The notes below the pieces were generated by a model. The model did no database searches. It was given only the letters and a program-made list of their open reading frames with translations, and had not been told where the DNA came from. A stretch of DNA of 64,000 nucleotides, taken from assembly GCF_000004075.3 (NCBI RefSeq), contig NW_022279550.1:299066-363065 (forward strand), in the 5' to 3' direction. Within the stretch, counting starts at the first letter, position 1, and every line of letters begins with the position of its first letter. Positions 45,279 through 57,331 of the stretch are shown here, one piece after another. The stretch is from Cucumis sativus. Taxonomy: Eukaryota; Streptophyta; Magnoliopsida; Cucurbitales; Cucurbitaceae. The position numbers were made by a program, and so were the translations under genes.

Positions 45279-48200
45279 TTTTCTAGCTTTTTTTCTTCTT
45301 TTCTTTATCGCATCCCATATGGTATATTATATTATTACTGGCGATGGTTTAATCCTTTCCTACACAATCAATTGAACATACTTCTTCACCTTACTCCTAA
45401 TACTATCTATCAATTATCATCATAATACATCATTTATTTTATTTCAGCTTCTAAACTATAAACATTTCAACTAAATTTGAAATACCCAATTTAATTATCA
45501 AATTATTTATGCATCCATGTTTTCACTTATCATTATCCCAATTAAAAATCTCTCGTTTGCTCGTCCCCAGGCCCAGATTGTTGTTCTACGCTCTTCTACT
45601 TTTAATTATCTGCCATTGAATTTTAATTTTATTTGCATCACTTGCAATGAGTATAGTATTTTAAAATTAATAATTAAATATATATCTAAACTCCTATAAC
45701 GATTTAATCTCTTGTATATTTACGAAGTGAGATGATATTAATTTAAAATAATATGGTGGGGGTAGAAAATTGTGGTTGAGTATTTAACGAAGAACAAATT
45801 TAATTAGTTGAGTTTGAGTAGGTGAAAAAGAAAAATTGGAAATGGAAATTGTGAGAAAGATCCGTGATTACGCCACCTACTTCATTTCTATCTTTTGACT
45901 AATGCGTTGCGTTCCATCATTGAAAACAAGGAACCAACGCAGCACTTTCTTCACCTGCTCTTCTTTCAATCTTTTTTTTTATAAACATTTCTTGATTTCA
46001 ATGCTAAATTGTAATCACGGCTCTTTTGGTCCAAACTTTATTTTAAAATTTTTAATCATTTTCAATCATTTTTTTTTTACCTACACATTAACATACCCCC
46101 AATTTAAATATTTTGATGTAGCTAAGGGTGTGGTATATGCTTTATCGCTACAATAATACTTTCGTGCATTTAATTTTAAATATCTAAAAAGTTAAAAAAA
46201 AAAATTGACATGTGATTGAACAACATGTTATGTGATTTACATGTGTACTCAACACAACAACGATTTTGTTTAATAATGGAATATACTACCTTGCAAAGTA
46301 AAAAAGTTCACTAATGAATTATTATGGAGTTGTAATGATGGACGGTGAATATATATATATATGTATATTGGGTAGATAATTTATGATTTAATTTCTAATC
46401 TTCCTCTTCAAATTTGGGCTTCTCAAGTTCTCAATTTTTTCTCTCAGTTACTACGAGGTTGAAGAGGACCCAACTTGTACTTCTACTGGTGATTCATTTG
46501 CCCAAATCTATCAGTGATATATTATTAAAATTTTGGAATAGATTGGTTAGGATAGTGTTAAGGAGAGTATGTCAAATAAAATAAGAAAGTTAGATTGGAA
46601 TTTCACGTGGATCGTTATGCTTTCAATCTTTAAAACCCGTTTTTGAATAATGATATACTATTGATAGGTGAAGCCCAACCAACACCTAAGAAGTCAGCTT
46701 AAGAAAGTCATTTCAAATGAGGTTCATTAATTAGTTAAACAACTTAACTTGAACTCAAAAGGGACAACAAAGACAAGTATGTAATCCATATTAATTGCTC
46801 ATTGATTTATTGGAGTCTATATATTGATGGATTTTAATTTGTATTTGTATTATACAAAATAATTAATATATAGAGACACAAATGAATTTTCTTCTCATGG
46901 ACATACACATACACACATATGAACAAGGACCAATATAACACCAACCAACTAGAGAGAAAAATGAATTCTCTATCATAAACAAATTTTAAACCACATATAT
47001 CGATCAATTTATCAACCACATGTTCATTATTTGACTATTGAAAATAACTATCATCTTAACTTTAGAAGATTACTCGATGGATATTAATTATTGTAAAACG
47101 ATCGAGGAATTAATATTCAAAATTATTGCTTGAGAACCATCTTTTTGTGACATGTCAAAATATTGTAACCATTAGCAAAACAAGGACGAGGAAAAACACA
47201 TACTAAAGTTTGGTTGAAATTAAAACATTAATTAAGAAGGAAAAAGGAGATGATGTTTTGAATAAAAACAGTGATATCCTAATTATCCAAACAATTGTAT
47301 AGTGTGGCATAGAGAAAAGATAAAAGAGAAGCGTATATGAAGTCTAATATCCAAAAGATTTTAACCCTAAACCCAAAGTTAGGTCATTTGACAAAGAAAA
47401 AAGATTAAGAAACCGGATGAATCAAATTCACTCTTATAAAATTACCATACATATCATGATGAAAATACCATGCGACGTTTGGGGCAAGTTACGGAGTTGG
47501 TTATCAAAGCTCAAAATTATTATAGTAGGGTTATAAGATTTTTTATTGTTTGAAGTTATATATTATTTAAGTTCAAGTTAGTATGTGTTTGAGGTTGTAA
47601 GGTATTTTAGTTTGATAAAAAAAAATACATATTTTTTCATTTTCCACTTCTTCTATTTTGTATGTTGTCTTCCTTCTTCTCTGGCGCTTTTCTTCTTATT
47701 TGTTTTTCAAATTTTTATTTGTTAGGCAGTTTTTCCCCATTTTTTTGTGTTTCTACTATAGAACAAAACGAAGGAGCGAGAAGCGGGAGATCGAAGTGAA
47801 AGGAATCATATGAACAAAGTAAAAATCAAAGAGAAAAAATTATTGTTGCGTTTGATAAGAAACTGGAAACAGAAAACTAAAATAATAAGTTATAACAAAA
47901 ATCTAGTAAGAGAAACTGAATCACAAAATTATCAAAGAAAATAATATTTGCCAAGGAACTAGAAAAAGGAGCTAAAAACTAAAAATATAAAATATAAAGG
48001 AAGAAATGTTCAATGAGGAACTAGAAAGAGAAGTGTCAACTCGAGGCCTTCACCACGGTTTGAGGACAAGATGATACTTTCACACGTGACTGACATAAAC
48101 AAAATGTCATTTTCAAGCAAATTTAAATCTTGGATTAACTTTCATTTGGGCTCATTCGAACAAACTTTATTCTTTCGGAGGATGAAGTGTAATCAAGATT

Positions 48201-49824
48201 ATTGAGAATCTAAAAGATGTTAGGATGAGTGATTTATCAATGGCAAAACAAAAATGATGAAATAAAGAGTTGAATCGAGGATTGTCGGAATGAAATAAGT
48301 TTGATATTACAAATGGGGTCCAAAATGCTTAATCAAACACATGAATCTTGGAATATATGACATTACAAACGCATCCCACTTTAGTCCACAAACAACTCTT
48401 ATTAGAACTTGCACACTTAAAAGAGTAACTTCATCTTTCCATTTTTTATACCTTTCACACCTACCAAGAAAACTCAATCTTACTCTCTATCTCTACTTTA
48501 GCATTTGCCAAGTAAATTTATCTTACTTTCTCAATCTATTTTTCACAACTATTATTAAATTTAATATTTAAACTCTACACCCTAAACACAAATTTACCAA
48601 TTTCAACGTATTAACCCCTCAATTACTAACTCAATTAGCGGCCAAATGCCCCACAAGGACGTATAGGTCTTATTTGGTTATTGGTTGTGTTGAAAGGTTT
48701 AAGGAAACGATAACTAGAACAATTATCAAAAGAGCTTTTTTAAAAAAAGAAAAAATTTCAAAACGTGCTAGTTATAAACTTTAAGCTTGAGAATGATTGC
48801 TTGAAAAACACAAAAAAAAAAAAAAAAAAGCTTTATTCAGTCTTAAAATTTGTTGGTTTATGCTTAATTTATGATATTTGATGTTTTTATTCATGTTTAA
48901 TTTTAAGAAATCCAATGCTTGGACCAACACAAGCAATTTCCAGAGTAAAATGATCAAAGTACCCTTTAGAAAGTCAAAATTCGACTTGGAGCCAAAAAAA
49001 AGGTGAGGAATGCGGGTACGACATGCTGCATCATAGTTAGGTCATAACTTTTGATTCAAGGCGACTGTTTTGGACGAATGATCCATCGTTTTCTTTATTT
49101 TTCAACCTCTATCTAGACCTTGCATTAGTTTTGAGCTTTGATTACCGATTTTGGAAAGACTTATGAAAGTTTGATTAGGGCCTCCATCGAGAGTCGATTT
49201 TTGGACCTAGATGACAATTTGGAACTTCAAATGAGTGGAGATATATACGAAGGAAACACAAGAGTATAAGTATGATTCATATTTGAGGACGATAGTCAAG
49301 AGCCCAACTTGTATCTCCTTTCCTCTTTATTTTGTTAATTTTATATGTACTTAGAAACATCGTGAATAGTTTACGCTTGTTATGTATCCATGAATAAAAA
49401 TAGTGGATATGTCTTAGGAGGGATGATTTAGCACGTTGTTTGGGTTGCAAGAACCTTTTTACTTTTGTTTGTTTGATATTTTTTTTTATTTGCTTTTATT
49501 AGTTTGGGGATGACTATAATTCTTTTGCAGTCATTTTGGTTTTCATGTAAGTTTGAAAGGATGTAAGTCTTTGTTGGATAAAAAGATAAGCATGCCTTGT
49601 TTCACACTATAGGCATAATTCACAGAGTATTAGGAAGGGTTATGAAATGGAATAATGGTGATGGCTTGAACAACTTGGAATAATGTGAAATCAAAGGATA
49701 AGCATACCTTTTTTGACACTATAGGCATATTTTTAAGCTATATGTTTGAATTAATAACATAAAGCATTGGGATTTAAACCTAAAAAGAAAAAGGGTAAAA
49801 AGAAAAATAATTAAAGAAATCAGA
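45279..49824. other. Gene-free AT-rich spacer (4.5 kb)
   Basis: Frames here are short and AT-driven. No element ends, tRNA or protein domain seen. Simple-sequence tracts include (TA)n near 46350 and poly(A) at about 48810-48830. The last 250 bp hold a spaced direct repeat (49585-49735) next to the thioredoxin reductase gene. Confidence 0.6.
49585..49735 (+). repeat. Spaced direct repeat upstream of thioredoxin reductase
   Basis: GATAAGCATGCCTTGTTTCA / CACTATAGGCATAATT (49585 on) recurs as GATAAGCATACCTTTTTTGA / CACTATAGGCATATTT (49697 on), 112 bp later, about 38 bp each. It lies 90-240 bp before the ATG, so it may be part of the promoter or 5' leader. Function unknown. Confidence 0.6.
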
Positions 49825-52800
49825 ATGAGCAGAGGGCTTGGCTGTGGAGGGAATGAGAATAATAATAACGATAATAAAAGAGGGTTGAATACCATTCCAA
49901 GCTTACTGCGAAAAGCGCTCTATTCTATTTGCCGCGCCTCTGCCCCTCCTTCTCCAATATCTTCCGCTCCCATCTCCTCCAAGTCAACGACCTCAACATC
50001 AATGGCGGATGCTACCGAGACTCTTAAAACCAAGGTTTGCGTTATTGGGAGTGGCCCTGCTGCCCACACTGCTGCCATATATGCCGCCCGTGCCGAGCTC
50101 AAGCCTATTCTCTTCGAAGGATGGATGGCCAACAACATCGCTCCCGGCGGCCAGCTCACTACAACAACCGACGTTGAAAACTTCCCTGGATTCCCCGAAG
50201 GCATTCTTGGCATCGAACTCATGGACCATTGTCGCAACCAGTCGCTTCGCTTTGGCACTCAGATCTACACCGAGACCGTAACCAAGGTCGATTTCTCATC
50301 CAAGCCATTTAAGGTCTTTGCCGATTCGAAAACCGTCCTCGCCGATTCTGTGATTGTCGCCACTGGTGCGGTTGCCAAGCGATTGACATTTCCTGGCTCC
50401 GGTGAAGGGAATGGGTTCTGGAATCGGGGTATTTCGGCTTGCGCTGTCTGTGATGGAGCTGCGCCTATTTTCAGAAACAAGCCCTTGGCGGTCATTGGGG
50501 GCGGAGATTCTGCCATGGAAGAAGCCAATTTCCTCACCAAGTATGGCTCCAAAGTGTATATTATCCACCGAAGAGACACTTTCAGAGCTTCCAAGATCAT
50601 GCAACAGCGCGTCTCCAGCAACCCTAAAATCGAGGTGATCTGGAATTCGGTGGTTAAGGAAGCTTATAGCGACGCTAATGGGCGAGTCCTGGGAGGTCTG
50701 AAGGTCCATGATCTGATCTCCGGAAAGGTTTCTGATTTGGCAGTTTCCGGATTGTTCTTCGCTATTGGTCACGAACCAGCCACCAAATTCTTAGATGGAC
50801 AACTGCAACTCGATTCTGATGGGTATGTGTTGACGAAGCCAGGGACGACGCATACCAGTATCCCGGGAGTCTTTGCTGCTGGCGATGTTCAGGACAAGAA
50901 GTACAGACAAGCTATCACTGCCGCTGGTACAGGTCAGTAAAAATGTTTCTGCTTTCCATAATTATTTTCCTTCTTCCTTGTGCCTGTTTGTCACCAGACA
51001 TGGCCATAAGTGAGGTAAAAACTTCAAGAAAAATACATATTAGATTTGAAGATGAATGTGTATTAGATTATGCAACAAAAAGTTTACTCCGAACTGTCTA
51101 TATCCAAGTCTATTGCAAATGTTGCATTTAGTTTCTAATATATCTGATAAAATATAGAAAAATGAAATGATTGAGGTCCACGAGAACGAACTTCCAAACA
51201 CTTGGTGCCTGTGTCTTGAGGCGTTAGGGACACCGCCAGGCTAAAGCTTTTCCTCATAAAAACATTGCTTGAGTGAAACAATGTTTTGCTATTTTATTTG
51301 TAAAAACGGATACACACGTTCAAATATTTAGTGTACTTGAATACATAACCTAAATTGTGAAGGACAGGGAGCACATAACATCAATTTTACCTCCTAGGAA
51401 CTGTTTAACAAGACATGCATACTAGTTGATCTAAATAGGAGAAGATAAAGAATTCTCTCCCTAATTTAATCAGGATATGAGGTCCGATTAGCCCAAATAA
51501 TGGTTAGCAAGTAATTTAAGGAGGCTGCATGTGTTGTGCACCATGAAGCCTTAGAATAGGTGGTAATTTCCCGATCAGTCTCGAAATTTGTCTCTAACCG
51601 TTGGAGAGCTGCTTCTATCCCTTTTAATCCAAATTATCCAGAAAATACAAGTCACTCACGTACTTCCTCGACTTCATCGTGTGTGAATGTGTATGGAAGA
51701 GGGAAATTCATAAAATAATTAATTTTAAAGTTATTTTAGAAACAACTTTTATCATTGAAAAAAAAGTGAAAGAATACAAAGGCAAATTAAAAAAACAAGC
51801 CCAACAAAAACAGTCCCGCCAAAGGAAGGGGATGAAACTAAGATTAATGTTTTCTAGCGAATAGTTAAAAAAGAGGAAAAACTTCGAAACCGTGTGGTGA
51901 AAGGGGTGAAAAGCACAGACCGTCCTTTTTTGTTGTACCGGTGTGTGCCTTTAATTCCAAAGAACCCACTAAGATTAATTTTGAGGTTGTTTCATTGTTA
52001 TAACATTTAAGTCCATATCAAAAGAAATCCTCCACTAACATTTTAAGTCCAGATCAAAAGAAATTCTCCACTCGTTTCCTCTCTCCTTTATTATTTCCAG
52101 AACGTTATATATCTTATCTGCTCATGCCTCTGTGGACACACTTGAGATAAACGTATTGATCACAACTTGGCCAAACCCTACTGGGACTTTGCTTCTACCT
52201 TTTCCAATTTCTCTTCGTGAAGGGAAGCACTTCTACTTCTCCCTTTCTTCCCGATGCACAAGGAGGTATAGGAGGGAAATTACTTTAGGATGGAGAGAAA
52301 AAGGTGTGAGCGTGGAATTGTGTAGCAGGTATTTGGGCAATATATTATTTAATGGTGTGGAATTGTATAGCGTCGCCCAAAGAGGATTCTATTATTAGGC
52401 CTAAAGTGAAATGAAAAGCTAACATGCTTAAATCCCATATGAAGAACTCTAAATAATATTGGATGGGTTTTCATGGCTATATTTACGAGGAGTTGCTAAA
52501 TATTAGTGGAGCCGCGCTTCTTTGAACGTGCAGATGTGACAGTGAACCTGATTCATGATTGAGAAGTAGGAGCACTGAATTATATACATATGTATTATTA
52601 TTATTATTATTCATGGCAGTGAAAGTTATTTGTCGAAGTTTAGACAATGGACTTACCTCATTTTAAATTTAGTCCCCTGTTCCTTTTCCTTGTAAAAAAA
52701 AAGTTACTTTTGTTCGAAAATCATGTCTTTCTTTCACTTGTCCTTCATAAAGGTTGATCGAATGAAGTTGCTTCCTTTCCTAATATTTATTTGCTGTGGT

Positions 52801-52875
52801 ACAGGTTGCATGGCAGCATTGGATGCGGAGCATTACCTGCAAGAAATTGGTTCTCAAGAGGGGAAGAGTGATTGA
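49825..52875 (+). CDS. NTR: NADPH-dependent thioredoxin reductase (NTRA/NTRB type)
   Basis: FAD enzyme that passes electrons from NADPH to h-type and o-type thioredoxins in cytosol and mitochondria. Exons: 49825-50932 and 52805-52875, 392 residues, frame intact across a 1.87-kb intron. Low-molecular-weight plant/bacterial type: FAD-binding GSGPAA at 75-80, [17 protein letters not shown], redox-active CAVC at 206-209, NADPH-binding GGGDSA at 225-230, HRRDTFRAS, and C-terminal FAD block [22 protein letters not shown]. The first 60 residues are Ser/Pro/Asn-rich and fit a mitochondrial presequence; a second Met at 60 (SMADATE) could start a cytosolic form, as proposed for Arabidopsis NTRs. The C-terminus ([14 protein letters not shown]) is typical. 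The minus-strand frames inside it are shadows. Confidence 0.96.
50933..52804 (+). other. Thioredoxin reductase intron
   Basis: 1.87 kb, GTCAGT donor and GGTACAG acceptor. It holds a tandem-looking pair near 52007-52072 (TTTAAGTCCAKATCAAAAGA twice, about 39 bp apart) and an ATT tract near 52595-52610. No gene. Confidence 0.6.
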
Positions 52876-55800
52876 TGATAGACTTTGCCTGGGTTTCTCA
52901 AAGTTGGCCGTAGAGAATTTGAAGACAAATGGCCAAATGTTAAGAACGACTGTGGAAGGGAAAGCTTGTTAATTATTGATTTTGGGGAGCTTATGGGAGG
53001 GATTGACGGGAAATTGTTATAGTATTTTGGAAGAAGGTTATTCAAGATAACCTTTAACTTGTGCACTGGATTTGTGGTGGTTGGTTTAAAATCTATTGCA
53101 GGTTTGGGGAGTAAGGTTTGAAAGTGTAAACTTGGTTTTCATGCTTTGTATTATTTCTTACATGGATAATTTTAAATAACATTTGGATCACCTTTTTCTT
53201 AATTTAGAGACTTTTAAGACACTTTGGAGATGAAAGACTCGTATGTAGTTTTTCCCAAAATCTTCTTCGAAATTTCCTCCCATGAGCATTCAACAAGAAG
53301 TGACACCTCCTGTTGCATGAACTCCATAACAGTGGACAAGGGAATTTGACAAATGTAAAACGGGAAAAAGATAGAGTTGATGAAAATTTCACTGAGCGCT
53401 CCAGAGCATCATTGAACACTACTTTTCCTTCTCCTTCACCCCTTTTATTTTTGGCTTCATTTTATATTCTCTTGCAACTTTTCTTCTCGCAATTCCCTTG
53501 CCCACCGTCAGTCACCCATCTCTCAGAATATGTTGACAGTAGCTTGGCTCAAGCCAAACCTAAGCAGGTGGTACCACACACGTTCACATGAAAAGAGTCA
53601 AAATATGTATGTTATTGATAGATTATATATGCTAACTAGTTATTGCAAGTGAGTGCAATGATATTTGTCACCCATTACATCATAATAGGTTAGTGTATAT
53701 AAGTTCAAAGTTAAAATTTAATGATGTAAATCCGTCACCCTCGTCTACTTAGCATGTGCTCACCTAATGGTCTCATATGGTTGGGTTACGACTGACTTTA
53801 CTAATTAGACATTTTATGGCTTGATTTAATAATTTTGCAAATCACAACTCATTCTTCTCACCTACTTTTACATATAGTTGAATTGCAACCTACCTCATTT
53901 CTATTAAGTTGGACGCACTATGCACATGTCAATGAATTTTAGCCTTACATTATACAAACCTATTACTCCCACTTAGTTGGCCCAAGTTCTATATACAATC
54001 ACATGATGGTTTTAGGTTTCTTCCATTAGAGCTACAATCAACAATATCTTACACATGATTGAATCTATTCAAGTTGGATGACTTGTCATTTTAGCACTAG
54101 CTTATCACTTTGTGTAGTCAAATGACCTAATTAGCCATCACATGCTAGTAAAATTCAACTTGATTACATAACTTCTTAGCTTACAAATCATGGCTAAATT
54201 TTGAAGGTTTTATATATGGATCACATTTCTATATTACACTCCTAACTTTTTGTGTAGTGTTAGCTCACAAAACATTCAAATTTAATGTCGTAAGATTTAA
54301 ATAAAGTAGAGAGATGCCCCTTGTATTGGTCAACAAACGAATCCCCTTTAGAATTATATATATATATATAATAGGTAGAATTGTCTTGGAGGAATAATAA
54401 TGAATTAGCTAAGTATAAAATTATAAATAGATGTTTGATTGGCTCCAAGCCAATGAGTGGTGTTAAGACATTAATGCCTATATCTATTTTTCTTTGTGTG
54501 GTCTAAGAATTTTGTTTTATAAAATTTGGGAACAATATTGATTAATTAAATATACCAAATCCAAAGATGCTCTATTTCTCCTCCAACATTAATAATTAAT
54601 AATTAAACATCCAAAACCAAAAACTTTACCATTTTAAAATTAATTTATGAGATTTTTTTTGTTCTTATTGTTATAAAATAATATTTTACATAAAGCTTGC
54701 TTACAAAATATAATGTTGGGCATTTCAATTTTACAAAATATAACAATAATTTTAATAACTTCCATTTTTTTTCTCTTTTCATCCAACAAGTGGATTTAGG
54801 AGAATTAAAAAAAAAAATCAAACTTTTGAATTGCAGTGACTCTTTTCAACAATTTAGTCTCAATTATCATGTTATGATTTGTATAAAGTTTTTAAAATGT
54901 AATTTCAAATCATTAATTTTTCCATCCACACAGTATTTGATAGGATGTTTTTATAGATAAACTGACAATATACTTATTTATTATTTATTTTTTGAAGCAA
55001 ATGGCAATATATACCTGAAAATATAGACAATAACTAATATGGGTGCAATTGCAAGTCACTTCAATTTCCTATGTAATATTTTGAATAGATTGTTCTTTTT
55101 ATAAATTAAAGTGAGACTAAATCGAAAAGAACTAAGTTATGTGAACCAAAATGCTAAAAGTGATAAAGTAGATGAACGAATAAGAATCCTCTTAACTCAT
55201 GCAACTTTATTCTTTTCTTAGTAAATAGAATCTAAGTTTAGTTATAATATATCTTATATTTGTACAGGAGAATAACGAGAAGGGTTCTTTTTTTTTTTTT
55301 GTTAGTGTAAACATTTGGAAATTTTATTTCAAATAAAAAAGAGTAGTTTGTAGGGTGAAGAAAAGAGATAGAAATGAAAAAAAAAAAAAAAAAAAGTTGA
55401 AACCATCCAAGCAAGGAATTATCCAAAAATATATATATATACAAATACATATTCACAAAAATTATTTGAATTTGTTAATGATTAAGATAAAAATGCTAAT
55501 GATTAGGTGACATTAATAGCCATCATTTATCTCATGGTAATAAAACAAATAATTTAAATTCTCTTTTAAAAAATAAAAAAATAAGTTTTAATTTGGCAGT
55601 TAATGGACTGACTAAAGATAACCAAATATTTTTCTTTAAAGAAATCAGGAGTAAAATTACCTATTTATGGAAAACCTAAATAATTTTTCTTTAATTCAAA
55701 GTAAATTTATGTCTGTCGAATTTTGAAAAAGGAATTTAAGAAATTCATAAATTATAAACTTTGAGTTGAAAAACTAATTGTAATATTAAAAGCAAAATAT

Positions 55801-56120
55801 GTAACATTGATCAATTAGAGTAAAACAAATGGTAGAATGCGTACAAAAAGAGAGAGAAAAGAAAAAGGAACTTTGATAGAGGAAGGGATGATCATCAGAA
55901 ACAGCATGAGAGGGTAATGAAGGTACTGGCAGTATAGAATTTAGAATTTACAAGTGCAGTTTTTTTAATGAAGGGGTTTTTTTCTTTTAAACATCATGAG
56001 TCAAGATTTGTTTTTGTAATTTTTTTAGAAAAAAAGAATTCACAAAGAACTGAATCTTGTGTGTTTGTGATGAAGCAGAAAGAAATAGAGAAGGTGAAGT
56101 GAAGCTAAGGTTTTGTTAAG
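52876..56120. other. Spacer between thioredoxin reductase and ATL gene
   Basis: 3.2 kb, very AT-rich after 53600. A 92-residue frame at 53313-53591 lacks any domain. Tracts of TA (54356-54370, 55427-55440) and poly(A) (about 55376-55395). The first 200-300 bp are likely the thioredoxin reductase 3' UTR. No transposon ends recognised. Confidence 0.55.
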
Positions 56121-56666
56121 TCAAGGCAAAAACCCCAAACCCCTGTTGTTGTTGTTGTTGTTGATGTTATCTTCCACTTCCTCCTCCTCGTTGTTGTGAG
56201 CACCGCCGCCTTGTACATCCGCCGGAAACTGGCCGCACTTCTGACATCTGGCCACTACCAGTATCTGACGGCAAGAAGGGCAGGAGGAGTGGGTACCTAG
56301 CCACGTGTCTACGCAACTGACGTGGAAGCAATGCCCGCACTGCGGCAACTGTCGGATCTCCTCCCCCTCCAAGAACTCCGCCAGGCAGATCGCACATTCC
56401 GCCGCTATTTTCCCATCTCCCACCGTTGACTTGTACCTGAATTTCGGAAGCGACTGCAGTATCTTCTTCTTCAGTCCTCTATTCGCCGACGCCTGATTTC
56501 CACGGCGGAGCCAGGCGCACCGAGCCACCGCTATCAACCCTACCATACAAATTAGGGCACAGAGCAAAGCCGCGAGAATGACCACGAAGTCCGACTCCAA
56601 GGCCACCGCTTCCGGTGGAGGCGCCGACGAAGTATTTGCGGTGAGAGCTCTGATATAGGGAGACAT
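56121..56666 (-). CDS. ATL: ATL-family RING-H2 E3 ubiquitin ligase
   Basis: Membrane-anchored E3 ligase of the Arabidopsis ATL8/ATL80 kind, 181 residues, intronless as usual. A hydrophobic segment (27-49, [20 protein letters not shown]) leads into CAWLRR, then the GLD-like [13 protein letters not shown] (64-76) and a canonical RING-H2: C91, C94, C110, H112, H115, C118, C129, C132, with the ATL proline (P130) and W122. After the ring comes a small CQKCG pair. The tail is acidic then Asn-rich from a (GTT/AAC)n repeat at about 56142-56162, ending GLGFLP, as in homologues ending in TFLP-like motifs. The frame is open upstream to 56888, but that part is low-complexity and unlike the family; I use the Met at 56666, where homology begins. 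Confidence 0.93.
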   Translation of the reverse strand: MSPYIRALTANTSSAPPPEAVALESDFVVILAALLCALICMVGLIAVARCAWLRRGNQASANRGLKKKILQSLPKFRYKSTVGDGKIAAECAICLAEFLEGEEIRQLPQCGHCFHVSCVDTWLGTHSSCPSCRQILVVARCQKCGQFPADVQGGGAHNNEEEEVEDNINNNNNNRGLGFLP

Positions 56667-57331
56667 GAGACAGAGGGTTGAGAAGAGAAGGATTGGGGTT
56701 TGGGGATTGAGGATGGAGCAGTGAGTGCAAGTAATATTGTGTTGAGGGTTTCTTTCTTTCTTTCTTTTGAGGGAAAAGAAGAAACTGTAGAGTGTTTTTG
56801 TTGTTAGAAGGGAAAGAGGAGAAGAGGACAACTTGGGAGGTGGGGCCACTCCATACTTTGGTTCTTTTTTCTTTCTTCTTTTCTTCAAAAGGGTTCTGTG
56901 TTGTGCTTATCTTTTCTTTAAAACTCACTTCAACCTTCTGAATTCCTTCTATGTAGGTGCCATGTAAAATGTAATGGACCGATATTCTAATTACTGCCGG
57001 AAGTTTGACATGCCATTGCCAAAGAGAATGTGATCTACTACAATGCCCACAAGATTAAAAAGGCAGTTTAGAAGTTGCTACTGCTAAATACCTCCATTAT
57101 ATAAAATCATGTAAATATGTCTTTCTTTTCTTCTCTATACATACATATTCTTCATAAAATGACAACAATTCAACATTTGCAACTTTCCTACCAAACCAAG
57201 ACTTGATGCTTTATGGTACATTCATATTTTCTTTTTATTTTCTTAGTGGTGATCCCAATCAAAACTAGATCATATGTGCAAACAAATTCTCAACACCTCT
57301 ACAAACTCTCAGCTATGGCCACCAAGCTTAT
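56667..57331. promoter_or_regulatory. ATL upstream region and MLO 3' flank
   Basis: 56667-56930 is C/T-rich on the minus strand and is likely the ATL 5' UTR. The rest, to 57331, contains the ATL promoter and MLO 3' UTR, with no distinct motif that I would name. Confidence 0.45.

Noticed and set aside
49920..50772. Several long frames overlapping thioredoxin reductase exon 1
   Set aside because: Shadows of a GC-richer coding exon; the plus-strand frame has all family motifs.
53313..53591. 92-codon frame after thioredoxin reductase
   Set aside because: No domain, poor composition and no promoter signal; likely chance.
56667..56888. N-terminal 74-residue extension of the ATL protein
   Set aside because: Open by chance; Lys/Ser/Phe-rich and unlike ATL proteins, whose homology begins at the Met at 56666.
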